Assembly: GCF_016864575.1 (NCBI RefSeq)
Contig: NZ_CP044125.1
Span: 2,072,501 to 2,136,500, forward strand
Source of the DNA: Rhizobium sp. BG4
Lineage (GTDB): Bacteria; Pseudomonadota; Alphaproteobacteria; Rhizobiales; Rhizobiaceae
DNA: 64,000 nucleotides
Reading direction: 5' to 3'
The notes below the pieces were generated by a model. The model ran no database searches and was not told where the DNA came from. It saw only the letters and a program-made list of their open reading frames with translations. Of this stretch, positions 61,301-64,000 are shown piece after piece (position 1 is the first letter of the stretch; each line of letters begins with the position of its first letter). Both the position numbers and the translations under genes were made by a program.

Positions 61301-61448
61301 TCTCCGTCACGATGCGCGAACCGAAGGTGGTGAAGCCGAAGATGGCAATGGCGATCGCCGCGGCCACAAGCACGACGCCCAGCCCGTAGCCGAGCAGCCT
61401 TACGATCCAGTTGATGAGCTTCGTCAGTGCTTGCATGAAGGCGGACAC
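55332..61448 (-). CDS. tamB: translocation and assembly module TamB (DUF490)
   Basis: A very long inner-membrane-anchored AsmA/TamB-type protein, 2038 residues. One N-terminal membrane helix (LLGYGLGVVLVAAAIAIAIF) is followed by a long beta-helical periplasmic part expected to bridge to TamA and carry lipids or assist outer-membrane protein insertion. The C-terminal DUF490 region (from about residue 1690) has ITVPEKLPTSLREINIKHIHAP, GGSVTIKGTAASPVVSGGF and QDEVLAQLIFGQSMSKLSPVQ. Residues about 888-1633 consist of seven tandem repeats of about 107 residues. It lies 50 bases after tamA. Start is GTG at 61448 or ATG at 61436. It is far longer than the roughly 1,260 residues of the Escherichia coli protein. 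Confidence 0.92.
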   Translation of the reverse strand: MSAFMQALTKLINWIVRLLGYGLGVVLVAAAIAIAIFGFTTFGSRIVTEKVAEIISNRDMNIAIREPGSLLTGGLDAAQVTISDTRGVFAEARGISINWNPLALLTGTFHAKQIGIQSVTVVRKPIRTLPSPPDTGEEGGFKLPIKIAIDNIALPQINLSEQLAGRAFTLTANGNVQADQDGGHAVINVNRQSVPDAKLSADVAFIPGENQLRLKAQVAEPKGGLLATLLSLPGEPAVNVAIDGDGPISNWKAKLQASLDGQPRASIEGQHVLTPEGLHQLNLKGGGDLSSLLPPPFRPLFAGQTNIDLAATFDNKGKIDIQTGNLATGSVVIAASGTLDPAGNNSLNANVLGTSGPVDFRWPLEKGEARFLISGLNLALTGDAQAARLNASASLDAVTLPQATASNVKLTAKSDAFNIAKRSGGVQIRLVAGDTAFLDPNLNRAVQGPVTLAAPIQIAPDSIGFNGTTLESANASGSVNGTYRLASQALTGNAKLTIEPAALPPAVAPRFDTPISIETQVAGTIPSKINLSNLIVKSGTIETAGNVTLDGDTLAADLSGRLPDIGKLAENASGEVGYTVNVSGALSALAIKANLKSATLHTVDRTLSNLDVNITGTADPAAPQATIEAKGAIDGQPLTINANALSKDGITSIPSISVEAGANKLNGNIELTPSFLPSGKLSFDFPDVGLLAALAGQRAEGDLKGGFDIANDGGKISIAAKASGSGIRRDGLSLVRPDIDVTISDLKAFAASGVVKADEISSGANVISGLALNFTQQQNRTNFDLSSIYDANPLVAAGAVETNGGDMKIELNQLSAKPRNIAVDLAAPTAVTISGGAAKLDGLTIRTGDGSVSVSGSAGETLDINATIKDLPASLANTFVPKLEAAGTISGTVTVTGTPAAPLANFKLDWKDAATSHTKAAGLSGFAIEAGGKFADNRLDFETTAAGDKKLSLKASGNYTVAGADAQALSVDAEIANVPAALANAFVPDLGAEGIISGTAKASGKLPQPTADFKVTWKDAATTQTVKAGLAKLGITANGTFAGDTLDFTVDAAGAKDLSLKATGNFIVSGLQANTLSVDATVSNVPASLANGFVPDLAAEGMISGTAKASGRLPRPAADFDLAWTDAATGQTKKAGLASFDVSAKGKFADNKLNFDASADGANSLSLKALGDFTVAGPDANTLSVDATLSNVPAGLANPFVPGLGAEGLISGTAKAKGKLPAPTADFDLTWANAATDQTKKAKLASFDVTAKGKFADNRLDFDAAASGKNSLSLKALGNFTVAGPDANAISVDATVSNLPAGLANPFVPGLGAEGLISGTAKASGKLPRPTADFNLTWSDAATDQTKKAKLASFDVSAKGKFADDKLDFDATASGTNSLSLKANGNFIVSGPDANMLNVDADISSVPAGLANPFVPGLGAEGLISGTAKASGKLPNPAADFKVTWKNAATSHTKAANVTGLGVSADGTLSGNTLNFNVNASGSGALSLKGKGSFTVAGPDANSLKANADIANLPAGIANAFVPGLGAEGAISGSASAAGKLPIPNVDFKLNWKNAATSQTKSAGLAPLGITADGKLAGQTLTIDTGLSGEGGLSMKGGGSVGIAGQRALNLQFKGNLPFAILGAQLAQQGLVADGAADIDLRITGNAGGPVINGTINTSGAKLVDVRRNLALNNLTANITMNGQQATISRFSANLASGGAISASGTVGIQPNSGYPVNIEVKLDKAVYVDGTLVVATVDGTLGMRGPLLSNPTLSGRLNLEKASITVPEKLPTSLREINIKHIHAPAAVRAQLRDEGNQGASQKSSTIALDLRLDAPSQIFVRGRGIDSELGGSVTIKGTAASPVVSGGFTMRRGRLTILNRRMNFTDKSRITFAGDLTPALDMEASSTSGTTTLTVDVAGLATDPAITFSSSPALPQDEVLAQLIFGQSMSKLSPVQIAQLADAVSQLAGGRSTSLFEGLRNQLGVDDLDISTDEKGQTSVSVGRYLNERTYFELQQGGEAGAKAVINLDVGRGVKLRGAAGGNGSGEAGVVYEHEY
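56550..58785 (-). repeat. seven in-frame tandem repeats of about 320 bp within tamB
   Basis: Each repeat encodes about 107 residues beginning SGTAKASGKLPxPxADF and passing through AATxQTKKAxLASFD, FADNKLDFDA, SLSLKA.GNFTVAGPDAN and VPAGLANPFVPGLGAEGLI. The central copies (third to fifth) are the most alike, suggesting recent duplication or gene conversion; the outer copies have diverged. The frame is kept throughout. Confidence 0.88.
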
Positions 61449-61498
61449 TATCCCGTTCGCGAGGTGCTGCAGCGGCCAAGCGGCTGCTTGTCACACCG

Positions 61499-63421
61499 TT
61501 AGAATGATTGGCCTATGCCGGCATAGATGCCATAGGCCGTGCCATTTTCGTACTTGTTCAGCGGTACGGCAAAATCAAGCCGCAACGGGCCGAAAGGCGT
61601 TGCATAGCGGATGCCGACGCCCGCACCGGCCCGGAAATCCCCGAAATCCGGGAAGGTCTCGGCGGAGACCGTGCCGACATCGAGGAAGGGCACGATGCCG
61701 ATCGTATCGGTGATCCTCACGCGCGCTTCTAGCGACGCGGTCACGTAGGACTTGCCACCCGTCGCCTCGTTGTCGGCGTCATAGGGCGAGATTTCCTGAT
61801 AGCCGTAGCCGCGCACCGATCCGCCGCCGCCTGCGAAGAAGCGGCGGGTCGCCGGGATGTCCTGCAGCTCTCCGCCGACCATGAAGCCGGCCGCGAGCTT
61901 GCCTGCAAAGACGACATTGTCCTCAGCGCCGATTGCCTGATAACCCGAGATCGAGCCCTCGAAGGAGGAGAAGATCGTGCCGTTGAAGGCTTCATAGCTC
62001 GGGGTTGCCGCGAGCGTTGCGCGGTAGCCTTCGGTCGGGTTGAACTTGTTGTCGCGGGCGTCGCGCTCATAGGTCAGCGGCAGAGCGAAGGTCAGGTATT
62101 CGCTCTGGCCGAAGGCGTCGTCGTCCTTTTCGTAGCTGATCTCGCCCGCCGCCGAGACGGTGTCCTGATCGCTGAGCTCATAGGCATAGCCGAGCGAACC
62201 GGTGAGCAGCGAGGCATTGTAGGCATCCGGGTTTTCGGTCTTGGCGAGGATCGATGCCTTCAGCGTTCCGGCGGGCAGGAAGGCGCCGGGCTTGGTGAAG
62301 GAGATGCCGGCCGAGTAATCGAGATTGCTGATGTCGTTTTCGCCGAGACGGCCGACCGCGCCTTCGATGCGCAGCGATTCCGCCTCGCCGAAGAGGTTGC
62401 GGTGGCCCCAGTACCCCTGAACGCCGAAGCCGTCGATCGTCGAATAATTGGCGCCGAAGCCGAAGTAGCGCTGCTTGCCTTCGGAGACCTCGATGGTCAT
62501 CGGCAAAGTGCCATCGGCAGCAAGCTCGTTGGCTTCGTGAATGGTGACGCTGGAGAAGACGCCGAGCGCCCGCAGCCGGTCACCGGCCTTCTTCAGGGCT
62601 TCGGGCGAATAGGCATCGCCGCGGTTGAGCCGGGAATAGCGCTGGATGAAGTCCGGTTTCACACCCTTTTCGCCGGTGACGCCGACGGAGCCAACAGGTG
62701 CGACCGGGCCGCCTTCCGTGGTGATGATGATGTCGACGGTGTTGCTGCTGTGGTCGGCGACGACCTCACGCTTGGTGAGCTTGGCAAGCGGGCGGCCTTC
62801 GCTCTTCAGTTGCTCGACGATCTTGTCGCCGGCCTTGATGATGACGAGGGATCCGGCTTCCTGGCCGGGCGCGAGGTCATAGTCGGCCGGATTGCGCATC
62901 GCCGCGTCGCCGCCGAACTGGACATCGCGGACATGGAAGACGGGGCCTGGATCGACGGAGACGTTGACCGGGACCGGCTTCGAGCGGTCGAAGACCGGAT
63001 TGGGCGGCAGGTCATCGATATTCTTGCCGCCGATGGTGATGGTGACCACACCGCCGTAGCGGGCCTTTTCGTAAAGCGTGGCGATCAGCCGGTCGCGATC
63101 GTCGCGCGCCTTGACGACGACGCCGAGATCGCCGGAGACGGGCTTATCCTTGTCGCCGACCAGACGAGAGCTGTTCTGTAGCGCTTCCGTGAGATCGGGA
63201 TCGGCGGTGCCCGCGGTCAGATCGACGTCATAGCGCACCGGATCAGGAACCTGCTCCGCGTCGCTATCGTCCTTGCCGAATATCGTTATGCCAAACAGCT
63301 TGAAGGCGTATGCCTCATTGACCAGAATCGGCGAAAGCGCGGCGGTTGCCGCGATCACCATCATGGTGCCTGTCCGCCGATACGCGAAACCCGCTTTCGG
63401 TGTCTTCCCTCTGATCTGCAT
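61499..63421 (-). CDS. tamA: autotransporter assembly complex outer-membrane protein TamA
   Basis: An Omp85-family protein of about 640 residues. A signal peptide (VIAATAALSPILVNEAYA) is followed by POTRA domains (VNVSVDPGPVFHVRDVQFGG, SVGVTGEKGVKPDFIQRYSRLNRGDAYSPE) and a C-terminal 16-strand barrel with the hallmark RFFAGGGGSVRGYGYQEI and GPLRLDFAVPLNK, ending GIYAGIGQSF. It works with TamB, encoded right after it, in outer-membrane biogenesis. ATG at 63421 begins near the signal peptide; a GTG at 63475 would lengthen the N terminus and is less likely. Start is uncertain. Confidence 0.92.
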   Translation of the reverse strand: MQIRGKTPKAGFAYRRTGTMMVIAATAALSPILVNEAYAFKLFGITIFGKDDSDAEQVPDPVRYDVDLTAGTADPDLTEALQNSSRLVGDKDKPVSGDLGVVVKARDDRDRLIATLYEKARYGGVVTITIGGKNIDDLPPNPVFDRSKPVPVNVSVDPGPVFHVRDVQFGGDAAMRNPADYDLAPGQEAGSLVIIKAGDKIVEQLKSEGRPLAKLTKREVVADHSSNTVDIIITTEGGPVAPVGSVGVTGEKGVKPDFIQRYSRLNRGDAYSPEALKKAGDRLRALGVFSSVTIHEANELAADGTLPMTIEVSEGKQRYFGFGANYSTIDGFGVQGYWGHRNLFGEAESLRIEGAVGRLGENDISNLDYSAGISFTKPGAFLPAGTLKASILAKTENPDAYNASLLTGSLGYAYELSDQDTVSAAGEISYEKDDDAFGQSEYLTFALPLTYERDARDNKFNPTEGYRATLAATPSYEAFNGTIFSSFEGSISGYQAIGAEDNVVFAGKLAAGFMVGGELQDIPATRRFFAGGGGSVRGYGYQEISPYDADNEATGGKSYVTASLEARVRITDTIGIVPFLDVGTVSAETFPDFGDFRAGAGVGIRYATPFGPLRLDFAVPLNKYENGTAYGIYAGIGQSF

Positions 63422-63543
63422 CCGCCGCTTTTTGTTACATGAAAATGAAGCTTCGCGTTGCCCAGCCGCGGGCACCTTAGCGGCAAAAATGCGAAACGTG
63501 TACCAATTTAAGTTGTTGCTGGGCTAATTTAGTACAAAAAATG

Positions 63544-63569
63544 AAAAATCCCGGCGCTGGCCGGGATTT
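63544..63569 (-). terminator. terminator of the glycine-zipper lipoprotein gene
   Basis: On the minus strand AAATCCCGGC pairs with GCCGGGATTT around a four-base loop, followed by a short T-containing tail. It lies 21 bases after the stop at 63591. Confidence 0.8.
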
Positions 63570-63590
63570 CTGCATCGTCGAATTTAAGTC

Positions 63591-63857
63591 TTAGTAGCCG
63601 CCGCGTGGGCAGTCGTCGATATAGCGGTTGCCGTTCCGGTCGCGGTAGTAGCACTGGCCAGGCTGCTCGGCGACACGGCCGATCAGGGCGCCGGCGACAC
63701 CGCCGATTGCTGCGCCAACAGCGGCGCCACGAACATTACCGGTTGCAACGCCGCCGATCACGGCGCCGGATGCGGCGCCAATGCCGGCACCCTGCTGGGT
63801 TGGAGTACAGCTCGCGATCGAGAGGCCGACGAGTACGAATGCAATAATCTTCTTCAT
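63591..63857 (-). CDS. small glycine-zipper lipoprotein (YMGG-like)
   Basis: An 88-residue lipoprotein. The signal sequence KKIIAFVLVGLSIASC ends in a lipobox, so the cysteine should be acylated. GAGIGAASGAVIGGVATGNVRGAAVGAAIGGVAGALIG is a glycine-zipper membrane-interacting segment like those of Rickettsia 17-kDa antigen-type and YMGG-type proteins. The C terminus CYYRDRNGNRYIDDCPRGGY has two cysteines likely bonded. ATG at 63857 is used because the GGAG site lies six bases before it; the ATG at 63863 touches the ribosome site. Envelope role is inferred. Confidence 0.82.
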   Translation of the reverse strand: MKKIIAFVLVGLSIASCTPTQQGAGIGAASGAVIGGVATGNVRGAAVGAAIGGVAGALIGRVAEQPGQCYYRDRNGNRYIDDCPRGGY

Positions 63858-64000
63858 TTTCATCTCCTGGGTTGGCTGCCCCCGGGCAGCAGCTGTCCCT
63901 CACGTGTTTTTCTTTTTGTCACGCTGCCTGCAAACTATGGCGTAAAGAAATCGTGTCCAGCAAGTGCCACGAAAAAATCCGGTCACGCTTCATTTCAGAA

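Overview
The window is a high-GC chromosomal segment from an alphaproteobacterium of the Rhizobium/Agrobacterium group. This rests on recognised protein families and gene order: sdhCDAB, then mdh-sucCDAB-lpdA, then the F1 ATP synthase operon beginning with atpH, an fdsGBACD formate dehydrogenase, an Omp19-like lipoprotein, and a Rhizobiaceae-type palindromic intergenic element. It is mostly core genome. I see no prophage, transposase, CRISPR array, rRNA or tRNA.

Layout. 1-3070: tail of tsaD, gpsA, a YciI-like protein, an EVE-domain protein, a protein-lysine methyltransferase of the ETFB type, and a small secreted protein with a CtrA-type box upstream. 3388-6814: succinate dehydrogenase, closed by a strong terminator. 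7083-8804: Omp19-like protease-inhibitor lipoprotein and the ZapE ATPase. 8981-20001: malate dehydrogenase, succinyl-CoA synthetase, the 2-oxoglutarate dehydrogenase complex and its E3, with two secreted proteins and a short-chain reductase as passengers. 20330-26952: TraB/GumN protein, XerC, lysophospholipid acyltransferase, a RecF-like ATPase and PriA. 27679-32821: atpHAGDC with a 77-residue CPxCG protein inserted between atpD and atpC. 32967-37773: SoxR with a flavin reductase, GlpR-GlpD, a short-chain reductase and an ArsR regulator. 37842-46607: LysR regulator, fdsGBA-fdhD-fdsD and an oxalate/formate-type transporter. 46762-52323: Gly-repeat secreted protein and two soluble dual-PAS chemoreceptors around cheW. 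52622-55331: ornithine aminotransferase and arginase with a divergent Lrp regulator. 55332-63857: TamB/TamA and a glycine-zipper lipoprotein.

How the genes work together. The first half supplies most of the TCA cycle from 2-oxoglutarate to oxaloacetate, plus the membrane dehydrogenase and the ATP synthase catalytic part. The second half holds peripheral catabolism (glycerol-3-phosphate, formate/oxalate, arginine/ornithine), each with a local regulator, and envelope biogenesis.

The main caution is sequence quality. sucA, the TraB/GumN gene and the acyltransferase gene each carry a one-base frameshift, and each is repaired by adding one base to a short C/G run. This pattern points to systematic homopolymer undercalling more than to three real pseudogenes. 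The most interesting biological leads are the small zinc-knuckle protein inside the ATP synthase operon, a textbook SoxR promoter in front of a flavin reductase, an unusual sucA leader, a sevenfold repeat expansion in TamB, and the collagen-like/Gly-repeat secreted protein.
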